From Bog-756 sp963778165 (lineage in GTDB: Bacteria > Actinomycetota > Acidimicrobiia > Acidimicrobiales > RAAP-2), in contig CAVZTE010000007.1 of the NCBI GenBank assembly GCA_963778165.1, positions 1 to 64,000 on the forward strand: 64,000 nt of DNA. Direction: 5' to 3'. Under the pieces are notes generated by a model that was not told the origin of the DNA, ran no database searches, and saw only the letters and a program-made list of their open reading frames with translations. The position numbers were made by a program, and so were the translations under genes. Positions 46,167-55,706 of this stretch are shown here, piece after piece; positions within the stretch are counted from its first letter, which is position 1, and each line of letters opens with the position of its first letter.

Positions 46167-46658
46167 TCAGGCCACGGTTCCCTTGCGTTCACGCCGTTTG
46201 CGCAGGGAGTGCACCACCATGGCCTCGATCAGCTTGTCGTTGTCCTTGGAGATGAAGTCATGGACCCGCTTCTCCAGCAGCAACCGCATCAGTGGATTGA
46301 AGGCCTCGTAGGTCTCACGGAAGTGGACCCGGGTCCTCCCGTCCCCCAGGTCCTCCATCCGGGTCCATCCCGAGGCCCGGGACCACAGCGGTTTGCCGAT
46401 GGCGTCGTACCGCCACGACACCGGGCGTTGGGCTTCGGTGATCCACTCCCACGACTGGGCCTTGCCCTTGGACAGCAGGTACTTGGGGACCTGGAAGTCG
46501 CAGTGCCGGACCAGCCCGTTGCCGGCTTCGTCACCGGGGTGGTAGATCTCGATCTTGACCGTGTCGGTCTCGATGCCGGTCCGCATCCGGCTCCAGAACA
46601 CATCCCACACCTCGTCGGGCGTACCCTCGACCACAAAATCGAATTGGTGATCCTGCAC
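46167..46658 (-). CDS. SRPBCC (START-like) domain protein
   Basis: A 163-residue helix-grip protein with a hydrophobic ligand cavity: VEGTPDEVWDVFWSRM at the start, YDAIGKPLWSRASGWTRMED in the middle and the long C-terminal helix LMRLLLEKRVHDFISKDNDK. Families of this type bind lipids or polyketides. It is convergent with the c-di-GMP gene, and 122 bp separate its start from that of the divergent nitroreductase gene. Ligand unknown. Confidence 0.75.
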   Translation of the reverse strand: MQDHQFDFVVEGTPDEVWDVFWSRMRTGIETDTVKIEIYHPGDEAGNGLVRHCDFQVPKYLLSKGKAQSWEWITEAQRPVSWRYDAIGKPLWSRASGWTRMEDLGDGRTRVHFRETYEAFNPLMRLLLEKRVHDFISKDNDKLIEAMVVHSLRKRRERKGTVA

Positions 46659-46780
46659 GGCGTCTCCTCCTGGTCCACCGGTCGCGGTTGGTTGGCCGGA
46701 CCGGTCCTGGGCGACACTAGTGAACCGCCGGTTCCCCCGCCTCAGACCAGGGGAGGAAGGGCCAGGTCGAGTAGTTTCGG

Positions 46781-47392
46781 ATGGCCGTGACCGAACCCCG
46801 AACGTTCTTCGACGTCGTACTCAACCAGCGGGCCTGTCGGCGATTCTCCGACCAACCGGTCGACGACGAGTTGATCGAACAGTGCCTGCGGGCCGCCACG
46901 CACGCCCCCAGCGCCGAGAACCTCCAGCCCTGGGTCTTCGTGGTGGTCCGGGACGAGGAGCTCCGGGCCGGCATAGGGGAGCTGACCCGTCGGGCGTGGC
47001 GCGGGGGCGGTCGACAGCACTCGGAGGGCCGACTGGAGGACTCGCTGCTGCGGGAGGTGGACCACGGTGCCGAGCACGGGATCGGCTCCGCCCCGGTCAT
47101 CGTGGTGGTGTGCGGTGACGGCGCCATCGGCCTCGAGGCCACCCTTCCGGCGTCGGTGTTCCCCGCCACCCAGAACCTGTTGCTGGCGGCCGGCGCCCTG
47201 GGGCTGGGCTCGGCCATGACCACCTTGGCCACCCTCTTCGCCGGTGAGCTCGGCGAACTGCTCGGGCTGCCGGCTTCCGTTCTTCCCATGGCCGTCGTTC
47301 CGCTGGGCTGGCCCGGCCGGCCGGCCGGACCGCCCCGGCGGCTTCCGGTCCGGGAGCGGGCCTACCGCGACCGTTACGGCACGCCGTGGTGA
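46781..47392 (+). CDS. nitroreductase-family FMN oxidoreductase
   Basis: A 203-residue flavoprotein. LNQRACRRFSDQPVDDELIE is the classic N-terminal FMN phosphate site, THAPSAENLQPWVFVVV the second FMN contact, and ASVFPATQNLLLAAGALGLG with AVVPLGWPGRP the C-terminal half. These enzymes reduce nitroaromatics, quinones or unsaturated rings using NAD(P)H. The gene ends 6 nt from the convergent unknown gene at 47399. Confidence 0.88.
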   Translation: MAVTEPRTFFDVVLNQRACRRFSDQPVDDELIEQCLRAATHAPSAENLQPWVFVVVRDEELRAGIGELTRRAWRGGGRQHSEGRLEDSLLREVDHGAEHGIGSAPVIVVVCGDGAIGLEATLPASVFPATQNLLLAAGALGLGSAMTTLATLFAGELGELLGLPASVLPMAVVPLGWPGRPAGPPRRLPVRERAYRDRYGTPW

Positions 47393-47398
47393 CGGTCC

Positions 47399-48043
47399 TC
47401 AGCCCGGTGGGCTGACCCCCAGGGCTGCCCGGACCCGGTCCGCCTGCATGGTGGCCACGGCCAGGACCTCGTCCCACGGTCGGGCGGCCTCCGGATCCGA
47501 CAGGCAGACCAGGAACAAGATGCGGTGCACGGTCCCTCCCACGTAGCGGGCGTGGCTCTTCCCGCGGGGGCGGGTGGTCGACTTCTCGAAGACCCAGGTA
47601 TCGGCCACGCCGGGTACCACCAGGTCGTCGACCGTCCGTTCCCATTCGATCTCCTCGTCCGCCGGACCGGTCCCCACGAAGAACGTGGGCACCTGCCGCA
47701 GTGACGCCAGGGCATCCTCCGCCGAGGCGTAGGGGACCACCTCGACCCACGCCGAACGGGTGGGGTCGGTCCGGCCCATCGACCGCCACACCGTGATGCA
47801 TCCGGCCTGGAGAGCGCGCTTCGACTTGCCGCTGGTCGAGTCCAGCCCACCGGTGGGCCACACCCGTTCTTCCACGATGTCCCAGCCTGGCGCCCCGATC
47901 TCCCCCGGACCCAGCAGCATGGCCCGTGAGGCAGCTTCCCCCACAGACCTCTCCACACCACCAGCGGCGGGTCCGGTGGTGTCGGGGTCAATGCCGGAAC
48001 GGTCGTCAGCCACCGCGGCCGGGCCTTCCAGACCGGTCGCCAC
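47399..48043 (-). CDS. uncharacterised actinobacterial protein
   Basis: A 214-residue soluble protein with no motif I recognise. The N-terminal 30 residues are disordered. The rest is a compact alpha/beta sequence (WVEVVPYASAEDALASLRQV and ARYVGGTVHRILFLVCLSDP). It follows the YdbT-like gene by 9 nt on the same strand, so they are probably cotranscribed. Confidence 0.6.
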   Translation of the reverse strand: MATGLEGPAAVADDRSGIDPDTTGPAAGGVERSVGEAASRAMLLGPGEIGAPGWDIVEERVWPTGGLDSTSGKSKRALQAGCITVWRSMGRTDPTRSAWVEVVPYASAEDALASLRQVPTFFVGTGPADEEIEWERTVDDLVVPGVADTWVFEKSTTRPRGKSHARYVGGTVHRILFLVCLSDPEAARPWDEVLAVATMQADRVRAALGVSPPG

Positions 48044-48052
48044 AGGCCACCG

Positions 48053-49420
48053 TCATCGGGGCGGGGAGACTGTCGGTTCCCAGGTCCGCAGGCGGGCCTG
48101 GTGGGCCCGCTCGACCTGACGATCGAGCATGGCCCGGGCCACGGTCTGGTCACGGTTGGACGCCCGCGGCCGGACCGGTCCCCGGGTGGAATCGAGATGC
48201 ACGGTGGCCAGACCCAGCGTCCGCTGCCACGGCCCGGACGTCAGCCGGACGCTCTGGGTCCGCTCGTGCGGCACGATGTCGATGGTCCGGGAGAACAAGC
48301 CGTGCTTGGCCACCAGGACGTGTTCGTCCGAACCGGCCAACTGGGCGCGCCACCAGAACGGGGCCCGTGCCGCCGCCCGGCGCGGCGGGCGGTCCAGGGG
48401 CACGGCGGCGATGTCCACTCCGCCGAACAGCCAGCCCACCAAGGCCAGGGTGTACTCGAGGTTGGCCACCGGCAGCAGCATGGTCGACCTCGAGTTGGCG
48501 TTGCCGGCGTAGCCGGCCACATTCATGCGGACCTGGGCCCAGCCGAAGAGCCGCCACGCCACCGGCTGGTGGATGAGGATGGCCTGTATGCGACCGGGGG
48601 GCACGGTCTGACGGCTGGTGGAGAGCAGCCCGTGACGGATCCGCAGCCCGTCCGGGGACTCGGTCACGGTGTAGTCCCACAGCCGGGTGATCCGGCGCCA
48701 GATGTCCGTCACCACCAGCAGACCGAACCACAGGATGAGGGCCACCCCCACTCCGGCGGCCGCCCCGTGCCCGTGCCGGTGGCCCGACACGGCCAAAGCC
48801 GGGCCCACCAACAGCAAGAGCAGTCGCCACGACACCATCTCCAGCAGCACCGACCACACCAGCTGGCCACGGGGGACGCTCACCACCGGCCGTTCGGGTG
48901 CCTCGGGGGCGCCCTGCTCGCCGCCTTTTGACCGACTGAGCAGGTCGGCCCGCAGGCTCTGCGCCACCGGAAGGGACAGGTAGCGCAGTCGGACCGACGA
49001 GCGTTCGGTCCCGGCCGTGGTGACCTTGACCTCAGCCAGACCGAAGATCCGGGCCGCCAACGGTTGCGAGACGTCCACGCTCTGCGCCCGGTTGAGCCGA
49101 ACCCGTTTGGACTGCTTGGCCAACAGGCCGCTGTCGATGCGCAGCTCACCGCCGTGCAGGTAGTACCGGGTGACGGCCACCATGATCACCCCCCGGATGA
49201 CCAACAGCACGGCGGCGCCCCCGTAGATGGCCAATGTGGTTACATTGACGCCACCCCCTTGGCCGGCCTTGCTACCGGCCAGGCTGAACAGTGTGAGTGC
49301 GACCAGGGCGCCGAGGATCCGACCCCCCAGGGCCAGAGGGGTCAGCGGGTGGAGCCGGAAGGTCTCGTCAGCGGGCTCCGTCGGAGCGGGTTGGTCCGGC
49401 CCGTCAGAGGCCACTGGCAT
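48053..49420 (-). CDS. YdbT-like membrane protein with repeated bacterial PH (bPH2) domains
   Basis: A 455-residue protein with pairs of membrane helices (LGGRILGALVALTLFSLAG, SWRLLLLLVGPALAVSG) alternating with three bPH2 domains. Each domain has the hallmark turn: LAKQSKRVRLNRAQSVDVSQ, LSTSRQTVPPGRIQAILIHQ and FSRTIDIVPHERTQSVRLTS. Bacillus YdbS/YdbT homologues affect envelope stress and bacteriocin tolerance. The start at 49420 overlaps the ydbS-like gene by 17 nt. Confidence 0.85.
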   Translation of the reverse strand: MPVASDGPDQPAPTEPADETFRLHPLTPLALGGRILGALVALTLFSLAGSKAGQGGGVNVTTLAIYGGAAVLLVIRGVIMVAVTRYYLHGGELRIDSGLLAKQSKRVRLNRAQSVDVSQPLAARIFGLAEVKVTTAGTERSSVRLRYLSLPVAQSLRADLLSRSKGGEQGAPEAPERPVVSVPRGQLVWSVLLEMVSWRLLLLLVGPALAVSGHRHGHGAAAGVGVALILWFGLLVVTDIWRRITRLWDYTVTESPDGLRIRHGLLSTSRQTVPPGRIQAILIHQPVAWRLFGWAQVRMNVAGYAGNANSRSTMLLPVANLEYTLALVGWLFGGVDIAAVPLDRPPRRAAARAPFWWRAQLAGSDEHVLVAKHGLFSRTIDIVPHERTQSVRLTSGPWQRTLGLATVHLDSTRGPVRPRASNRDQTVARAMLDRQVERAHQARLRTWEPTVSPPR

Positions 49421-49898
49421 GGGCCTCGCCGAGCTCGGTGAGCCGATCACGCAGGTCGGAGGCCACGCTGGGAGTCAGCCCGCACACCTTGGCATCGGTG
49501 GTGGCCGCGGCGGTGTGGAGCTTGACGCTGACCAGTCCGAAGGACCGCTTCACCGGGCCGGCCTCCACATCCACCAGCTGCATCCGGCCGTAGGGGACCA
49601 CGGTCAGTCGCTTGAACAGTGCCCCATGGGTGACCATGAGGTCATCCGACCGTTCGAGATAGCCCCACGACGCCAGGTTCCGGCCAATGGAGAACCACCC
49701 GGCCACCAGGGCCACGATACCGACGGCTGCTACGGCCACGGTGATGCCGGGCGCCACCGACTCCGCGGCCAGGATTACGGTCAGGGCGGCCACGACGGGT
49801 ACCCCGACCACCAGCAACTCGGTACGACGCATGCGGGCCAGGCGGGGTGACACCCGGCTCCACGGATGGTCGGGAGGTGCGGCGAAAGGACCCTCCAT
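49404..49898 (-). CDS. YdbS-like bPH2-domain membrane protein
   Basis: A 164-residue protein with two N-terminal membrane helices (ELLVVGVPVVAALTVILA, ITVAVAAVGIVALVAGWFSI) and one bPH2 domain (LFKRLTVVPYGRMQLVDVEA, then KRSFGLVSVKLHTA). I start at MEGPFAAPPD (49898); the longer start adds a random-looking leader. It overlaps the larger YdbT-like gene, the usual pair arrangement. Confidence 0.85.
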   Translation of the reverse strand: MEGPFAAPPDHPWSRVSPRLARMRRTELLVVGVPVVAALTVILAAESVAPGITVAVAAVGIVALVAGWFSIGRNLASWGYLERSDDLMVTHGALFKRLTVVPYGRMQLVDVEAGPVKRSFGLVSVKLHTAAATTDAKVCGLTPSVASDLRDRLTELGEAHASGL

Positions 49899-49989
49899 GG
49901 ACACGAACCCTATCGGTACCGGCCGGCATGATCGGGACACGGTCAGGTACGGGAACCCGGCCTACCTCACCGGCCTGGCAGTGGAGCCC

Positions 49990-51681
49990 CTAGGCCTCGT
50001 TGGCGGCCACGGCCACTCCCACCACCGGTGCGTTGAGATGGTGGCCACCCATGGAGCCGCTGTAGGTCGCCGTGCCGAAGGCGAAGATGCCGCCGTCGGT
50101 GGCCACCTCGTAGTAGCCGGCGCCCGAGGCCGCCCGGGCCAGGCCCACCACCGGCGCATCGAGGTGATGGCCGCGCATCGAGCCCACATAGGTGGCGTCC
50201 CCGTAGTTGTAGATGCCGCCGTCGCCGGCCAACTCCCAGTAGCCGAGGCCGCTCATGGTTGACGCCGCCGCCACCATCGGCGCACCGGAGGAACTGCCGT
50301 GACGGGAGCCGTGGGGCTTGGCCGCACCGAACGCCGCCACCTGGCCGTCCTGCTCCACCAGCCAGTAGCCGCCTGTCGGTGAGGCGGTGATCCCTGCCAC
50401 TGGGCTCGACGCCTGCCCGGCCAGCGATCCGGCAAAGGCGGCGTCCCCGAATGAGAAGACCCCTCCGTCCGAGGCTACGAGCCAGTAGCCGAGGCCGTGA
50501 GGGGTAGCGGCCATTCCCACGATCGGGGCGTTGAGGTGCTTGCCACCCATCGAACCCTCGAATGGGGCATCACCGAACGAAAAGACTCCACCGTCCGAGG
50601 CTACGAGCCAGTAGCCGAGGCCGTGAGGGGTAGCGGCCATTCCCACGATCGGGGCGTTGAGGTGCTTGCCACCCATCGAACCCTCGAATGGGGCATCACC
50701 GAACGAAAAGACTCCACCGTCCGAAGCGGCCTCCCAGTAGGCCGGTCCCGGCGTGCTGGGCGGGGGCGGCGGAGGGGGCGGTGGCGGTGGTGGAGGTGGG
50801 GGTGTGGTGTAGGTGATAACCACCGAGCCGTTGTAGTTGTTGATCCCGGTGCTGGTCGGCGGCACAGCGCTGTAGGAACCTCCCGCGCCACCGCCACCGT
50901 CACCGACGTCGAACGCGCTGTATCCACCGCCACCGCCACCGCTGTAGCCACCCCCGCCGCCTCCGCCACCCGGAGCCGAGACACTGCCACCCCCTCCGCC
51001 GTAGCCACCTGCGCCGTAACCGGCCCCGCCGGCAGCCCCCGCGGCCACAGAATCGCCGCCGCCGTTGCTGCCGTTGCTCGCACCGTCACTGAGCAGGCCT
51101 CCTCCGCCACCGCCGCCGTTGGTCGCCCCTCCTCCGGACCCGTCCGTGCCACCGGCCCCGCCGCCATACTCACCTGTCTCACCCGCCGTACTGGTTGGAT
51201 CGGCTACGAACCCGGGATTGTTGAGGCCCGAACCGCCTCCGCCCCCTGCCGCTATCAGGAGGCCGGCCTGGTCCGGCGAGGTGTACACGAAGGTTCCGCC
51301 GCCGCCGCCGGCACCGACGCTGTAGATGACCCCGTTTTGGCCCAGGCCGCCAACCAGGACGTTGAGTGTCTCGAGAGGAGTCACCGTGAAGGTGGACGTG
51401 AGTTCCGCTCCGGACCCGCCCCCTTCGTAGGCACTCCCACCCTGGGCCCCGGAAGCGGCAATGGTGATGCTGGTCACCCCGGCCGGCACGGTCCACGTGC
51501 TCAGTGCCCCGGTGTACGAACAGGTGACGGTATTGGTGGTACCGACGGTCGCGGTCACACAGCCTGTGGTGACCGCTCCGGCCGGCGAGGTCGCCCCCAC
51601 GGCGGACCAGCCTCCGGCCACCAGCAGCCCCGTACTCAGGAGCGAGAGCATCCAGCGCCAAGACAGACGATGTGCTTCCAT
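49990..51681 (-). CDS. secreted Gly-rich protein with six C-terminal GYWLVASDGG repeats
   Basis: A 563-residue exported protein. Residues 1-35 are a signal peptide (WMLSLLSTGLLVAGGWSA). Residues 60-290 are a Gly/Ser-rich domain of long G and GGS runs starting with a beta segment (TFTVTPLETLNVLVGGLGQ). Then comes a run of about 15 prolines, and finally six repeats of about 42 residues with the consensus GYWLVASDGGVFSFGDA, then GSMGG, LNAPIVGMA. The repeats are propeller-like and, to my knowledge, frequent in Acidimicrobiia secreted proteins. Surface display or adhesion is likely, but enzymatic activity is not suggested. Start ATG 51681 has GGAG upstream. Confidence 0.75.
   Translation of the reverse strand: MEAHRLSWRWMLSLLSTGLLVAGGWSAVGATSPAGAVTTGCVTATVGTTNTVTCSYTGALSTWTVPAGVTSITIAASGAQGGSAYEGGGSGAELTSTFTVTPLETLNVLVGGLGQNGVIYSVGAGGGGGTFVYTSPDQAGLLIAAGGGGGSGLNNPGFVADPTSTAGETGEYGGGAGGTDGSGGGATNGGGGGGGLLSDGASNGSNGGGDSVAAGAAGGAGYGAGGYGGGGGSVSAPGGGGGGGGYSGGGGGGYSAFDVGDGGGGAGGSYSAVPPTSTGINNYNGSVVITYTTPPPPPPPPPPPPPPPSTPGPAYWEAASDGGVFSFGDAPFEGSMGGKHLNAPIVGMAATPHGLGYWLVASDGGVFSFGDAPFEGSMGGKHLNAPIVGMAATPHGLGYWLVASDGGVFSFGDAAFAGSLAGQASSPVAGITASPTGGYWLVEQDGQVAAFGAAKPHGSRHGSSSGAPMVAAASTMSGLGYWELAGDGGIYNYGDATYVGSMRGHHLDAPVVGLARAASGAGYYEVATDGGIFAFGTATYSGSMGGHHLNAPVVGVAVAANEA
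50471..50722 (-). repeat. perfect 126-bp tandem duplication inside the repeat domain
   Basis: Positions 50471-50596 and 50597-50722 are identical base for base and in frame (42 codons), whereas neighbouring repeats share the protein pattern but differ in DNA. This indicates a very recent duplication, or a collapse or expansion in the assembly. Confidence 0.9.
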
Positions 51682-51784
51682 TCGGCCGGCTCCGATCATG
51701 TCCACATTCGTGGCCACGAACCAGTGGCGACCCGTGCACGGTAGTGGTGGTGGTCAACCGTTACAAGGATTTCGATCCGACGAC

Positions 51785-52702
51785 TCAAGTCAGCCGGAAG
51801 GTCATCGGATTGGACGGGCCGCTGTCGGTGGCGATCACCATGGATACGGTGGTCGCCTTGCCGGCCTGGGGTGGGATCGTCACCGTGCAGGTCGTTTGAT
51901 TGGGGCACGCCACCGGAGCCGTCCTGCCGCCCACCGTCGCACTGATGCGACCGGAGGGGCTGAGGAACCCCGAGCCGCTGACCACCACCGACTGCCCGAC
52001 GGCCCCGGACGACGGTTTCAGGTTCGTCAGGACCGGCGGCGCTGCGGGCGGGGGAGGCGGAACCGTCGTGGTGGTCGGATAGACAGGGGGCGGCGGCGGC
52101 GGCGCGGCGGGGACCGACGACGGCACGGTGGACGGCACGGTGGTGGTGGTCACCACCGTGGTCGAGGTCGGCGGCACGGTGGTGGAAGGCGTTGCCGCTT
52201 TGGCCGACGACCGGTAGACACCCGACGCCACCGGAGCTGTCCTGCCACCGGTGATCGTGGACCCGAAGAGAGCAGCCACCACGGCCACCAGAGCCACCGA
52301 CACAACGGCCACAGCTCTCCGGAGGCCACGCTCGCCGTCGTCGGACTTCTGGGAGCCGGCATTGCCGCTCGCGGCGGGCGGAACAGGCGGGGGACCGTCG
52401 GCGGCGGACCAAGGACGCATCGGCCCCACGGCCGGGTACGCAGAGCCGCCATCAGCCTCCTCCTCGGCCACGGCGTCGAAGCTCAGCGTCGGCATCTCCT
52501 GCACCGTGGGTGGTGCTGGGGGCAGAGGTGACGACGGGCGCGGTGCGGCCGGACTGCCGGTAGGCCGCTTCCGCTCATCGGGTCGGGGCCGACGGACCCC
52601 ACCATCGGCTGCCCGGGCCCGACGCGCCGCATCCGCCATGGCGTGCAGAGCCCTCGTACTCACATCCTGGTCGGTCCCGTGTGGGTGTCCTCGTGAGGTC
52701 AC
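51785..52702 (-). CDS. membrane-anchored protein with Pro/Thr stalk and IPT/TIG domain
   Basis: A 305-residue protein with a cytoplasmic Pro/Arg-rich N-terminus (about 1-125), one membrane helix (RAVAVVSVALVAVVAALFGS), a Ser/Thr/Val/Pro stalk (TTVPPTSTTVVTTTTVPSTV), and a C-terminal IPT/TIG immunoglobulin-like domain (NLKPSSGAVGQSVVVSGSGF ... GSGF). It lies directly upstream of the secreted repeat-protein gene on the same strand (104-nt gap), so the two may form one surface assembly. Confidence 0.75.
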   Translation of the reverse strand: MTSRGHPHGTDQDVSTRALHAMADAARRARAADGGVRRPRPDERKRPTGSPAAPRPSSPLPPAPPTVQEMPTLSFDAVAEEEADGGSAYPAVGPMRPWSAADGPPPVPPAASGNAGSQKSDDGERGLRRAVAVVSVALVAVVAALFGSTITGGRTAPVASGVYRSSAKAATPSTTVPPTSTTVVTTTTVPSTVPSSVPAAPPPPPPVYPTTTTVPPPPPAAPPVLTNLKPSSGAVGQSVVVSGSGFLSPSGRISATVGGRTAPVACPNQTTCTVTIPPQAGKATTVSMVIATDSGPSNPMTFRLT

Positions 52703-53143
52703 GGCCCTCCTCTGCCCTCGTTCCTCTACACCTACATACCCTTCGTCCGGAATTCAACGCGGGACGGGATCAGATTCTCCCTGCCAGGTCCGCAAAACCT
52801 GCACGAACAGGGAAAATGCGTGGCCCTGGCAACCCACCCAGGACCGTGATCCTTGGTCAGCCGCCATGCCAAAACCCGGCGTCCCTCAGTGACCCGCTAC
52901 CTCTTCGCCGCTCACACGGATGGTGATGCAGCGCCACCAGGCGCCAACGGTGAGAATGGGCCGCGGCGGCCGGCAGTACCGTGCGGCCTGGAGCTGCCCC
53001 CGTCGGGAAGCCCTACGAGCCATAGGCCCGAGAGGGCACGACGTAAAAATCGTAAATCCGTTCCGAACTGTCGATCCGGTGGGGAGCCGTTCGTAGAGGG
53101 GGCGAACGAACAAGACTCCGACCAACTCCCAGGAGGCATCACG
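52703..53143. other. 441-bp intergenic region
   Basis: No open frame with natural codon use was found on either strand. It carries the promoter of the YCII gene, whose AGGAGG ribosome site is at 53131-53136, and presumably that of the divergent IPT-domain gene. No clear promoter boxes or RNA structure were seen. Confidence 0.4.
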
Positions 53144-53500
53144 ATGACCCAGTACCTGCTCAGCATCTACCAGCCCGATGGTCCACCTTCCGCCTCGGTC
53201 GACCTCGAACAGATCAGACGTGACCTCGACGTGTTGAACGCCGAGTTGCAACAAGCCGGGGCCTGGGTGTTCGCCGACGGCCTCTTTCCCCCGGACACGG
53301 CCAAGGTCCTGCGGGCCCAAGACGGCGACGTGCTCGTGACTGACGGGCCATACGTCGAGGGCAAGGAACACCTGGGCGGCCTCACCATCATCAACGCCGT
53401 TGACCTCGGCGCGGCACTCGAGTGGGGACGCAAGCTGTCAAAGGCCACCACCCTGCCGGTGGAAGTGCGCTCCTTCCAGAGTGGTGCCCAGATCCATTAG
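53144..53500 (+). CDS. YCII-domain protein
   Basis: A 118-residue ferredoxin-like dimeric protein of the YCII/DGPF family. MTQYLLSIYQPDG opens the first strand, WVFADGLFPP follows, and LVTDGPYVEGKEHLGGLTII is the DGP(F/Y) motif that names the family. Such genes often precede ECF sigma factor genes, but none is visible here. Biochemical role unknown, perhaps binding of small molecules or an isomerase-like step. The AGGAGG site at 53131 fixes the start. Confidence 0.88.
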   Translation: MTQYLLSIYQPDGPPSASVDLEQIRRDLDVLNAELQQAGAWVFADGLFPPDTAKVLRAQDGDVLVTDGPYVEGKEHLGGLTIINAVDLGAALEWGRKLSKATTLPVEVRSFQSGAQIH

Positions 53501-53748
53501 CCAGTGAGGCACCGGGTGCTGATGCGGAACGCCCGCGAGAGCTACTGCCGAGAGATAGCCACCTTCATGAGATCGGCGGGGTCTACCAGGTGGTCGTGAT
53601 TGTCGTCACCGAGGTCTATCTGGACAAGTCGATCTTCCCGTTGAACTTGCTCACCCATCTGGACCTCTGAACGCTACGAACTGATCGGGGCGTCTGCCTA
53701 GAAGTCTCAACCAGGCACTTCGGGGCGCCACGGGTCAGCCTCGACCGG

Positions 53749-53913
53749 CTATCCCTCACCCACGTACTCGGCATCGGACACATGGGGATCCCAAGTGGGA
53801 GGACCCTCTGTGATGGATAGATGGGTCATGAAATGATCGGGCCTCGCCCCGTGCCAGTGTTCTCCGAGGACCGCGGTGAGTACGAGCTCAAAGGGGTCCG
53901 AGACCCCTGGAGA
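53749..53913 (-). pseudogene. C-terminal remnant of a cupin protein
   Basis: 54 codons on the minus strand read as the end of a cupin: LVLTAVLGEHWHGARPDHFM, then THLSITEG, PTWDPHVSDAEYVGEG and a stop at 53751-53749. The HWHGA...FMTH pattern is typical of the metal-binding second motif in small actinobacterial cupins. A stop codon lies directly upstream and no first cupin motif is nearby, so the gene is decayed. It lies in a 553-bp gap that otherwise shows nothing else coding. Confidence 0.6.
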
Positions 53914-54053
53914 TTATTCGCCGTGGGTGGGTAACTGAAAGACCGTGGCTAACGACACATCCGGGCGCTCGGATAACTTGCTTAGTAACAGCGCCACTAC
54001 GGTTGGGTCGGGCACCGACGATGAGCGGCGAGACTGACTGGAGACATAGGTCA

Positions 54054-55499
54054 ATGAGCGATGGACAAGTTCACGATGCTGACAAAGATGCCCTGAAGAA
54101 GGCACTGGAGGCAGTCGGCACGCCACCGACCTTGGAAACGCCCCTTGGAACGTTCGACCTGGTCGATGGTGTGCCCACCCCCGGGTCGGTCGCCAAGCTC
54201 TACGACGCCTTGGACTTCATGCGGGGCGTAGATGTGTTCCTGAACGCCCTCCCCGGTGCCTCGCTCGCCGCGATGCGGAACGGCTTCCGCAGCATCGGTC
54301 TGACTGAGACCCACCAGATTGGCTACACGGACCCACGGGCCAACTCAGGAAGTTTCTTTCTCACCCCCAACACGGAGACCACCTACGGGTCGATGTTTCT
54401 CGACCTGAAGGCAACTGGACCTTTCGTCATCGAGCCACCCAAGCAATCGTTGTGCGTGGTTGACGACTTCTGGTTCCGGTACGTCGCAGACATGGGCATC
54501 GCCGGTCCCGACAAAGGTGAAGGCGGAAAGTACCTGTTCCTGCCTCCGGGTTACGACGGTGACGTGCCCGACGGCTACTTCGTCTATCGCCCGCTTACCT
54601 TTACGAACTGGGTGGTCTTCCGAGCCTTGGGTGGCGTCCCGGCGTTGAAGGAGACGAAGGTCTACCCCTTGGCTGCCGCCGATGATCCACCCGAGGTGGA
54701 GTTCATCAACATCGCCGAGCCACACTTCAACACGGTGCACGCCAACGACTTCTCGTTCTACGAGGAGGTGGACACCATCATTCAGGAGGAGCCGACCACA
54801 TCACTCGACCCCGAACGGGCCGGTCAACTGGCAGCCGTCGGGATCGTGCATGGCAAGCCCTTTGATCCCGACGAGCGCCTTCGTTCCATTCTCGACAACG
54901 CTGCCCGCACCGGTGCCGCAATCAGCCGGGCGCTCGTCTACTCACCCCGTGATCCCGAGGCCCCCATCTTCGAGGGGTCATCGTGGTGCAATGCCTTCCT
55001 CGGCGGCAGCTACGAGTTCCTCCACAACGGTGCTCGACTCCTGGACGCCCGCATCGCATTCCACTACTTCGCCACGGTCATCACTCCCGCCATGGCCCAC
55101 GCCCAAGTCGGCGCTGGCTCGGCCTATGCCTATACAGCAGTGGACAGCAACGGGGCCGTTCTTGACGGTGCCAAGACCTACACCCTGACCCTTCCGCCGA
55201 ATCCACCAGCCAAGAACTTCTGGGCTGTGGACATCTACGACACCCAGACACGTTCGCTTCTGCAAACCGACAATCCCTATCCCAGCGTGATGAGCCTTGG
55301 GGACTCGGTGGTGGCGAACGACGACGGCTCCTATACGGTCTGGTTCGGACCCGAATCGCCAGCGGGGCGTGAGTCGAACTGGATTCAGACAGTGCCGGGT
55401 AAGGGTTGGTTTCCATTGCTCCGCCTCTACGGACCACTCCAACCATGGTTCGACAAGACGTGGCGGTTGTCTGAGATTGAGCCGCTCAACGAGAAGTGA
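54054..55499 (+). CDS. DUF1254/DUF1214 protein
   Basis: A 481-residue protein with the two usual halves. The N-terminal DUF1254 part (SVAKLYDALDFMRGVDVFLN, then ANSGSFFLTPNTETTYGSMF) is followed by the DUF1214 part (TLPPNPPAKNFWAVDIYDTQ, SMSLGDSV-like, then FGPESPAGRESNWIQTVPGK and GWFPLLRLYGP). Members are soluble or secreted beta-rich proteins of unclear function, often induced in catabolic loci. There is no signal peptide. I start at MSDGQVHD (54054) because codons before it look random. Confidence 0.88.
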   Translation: MSDGQVHDADKDALKKALEAVGTPPTLETPLGTFDLVDGVPTPGSVAKLYDALDFMRGVDVFLNALPGASLAAMRNGFRSIGLTETHQIGYTDPRANSGSFFLTPNTETTYGSMFLDLKATGPFVIEPPKQSLCVVDDFWFRYVADMGIAGPDKGEGGKYLFLPPGYDGDVPDGYFVYRPLTFTNWVVFRALGGVPALKETKVYPLAAADDPPEVEFINIAEPHFNTVHANDFSFYEEVDTIIQEEPTTSLDPERAGQLAAVGIVHGKPFDPDERLRSILDNAARTGAAISRALVYSPRDPEAPIFEGSSWCNAFLGGSYEFLHNGARLLDARIAFHYFATVITPAMAHAQVGAGSAYAYTAVDSNGAVLDGAKTYTLTLPPNPPAKNFWAVDIYDTQTRSLLQTDNPYPSVMSLGDSVVANDDGSYTVWFGPESPAGRESNWIQTVPGKGWFPLLRLYGPLQPWFDKTWRLSEIEPLNEK

Positions 55500-55706
55500 C
55501 AGGGCCACCGAGCGCCGGGAGCGGATCGCTGTCAACTGTGGCTGAGCGCTCGAACCCGACAAGCTCCAAGTCTCGGCTCGCCTCCTTCTTGGGTCGCCCT
55601 CCTCAACCCTCCTCGACATCTATGCCACGCAACCACCGTGGGAGACCGTAGGGCCACTGGCGAGCTGGGCAGGCCCTTCTTTGGCAACGAAAACGGCTAC
55701 GAAACG

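Noticed and set aside
50471..50722. Possible CRISPR array
   Set aside because: The repeats are directly adjacent, 126 bp long, in frame and coding, with no spacers and no cas genes.
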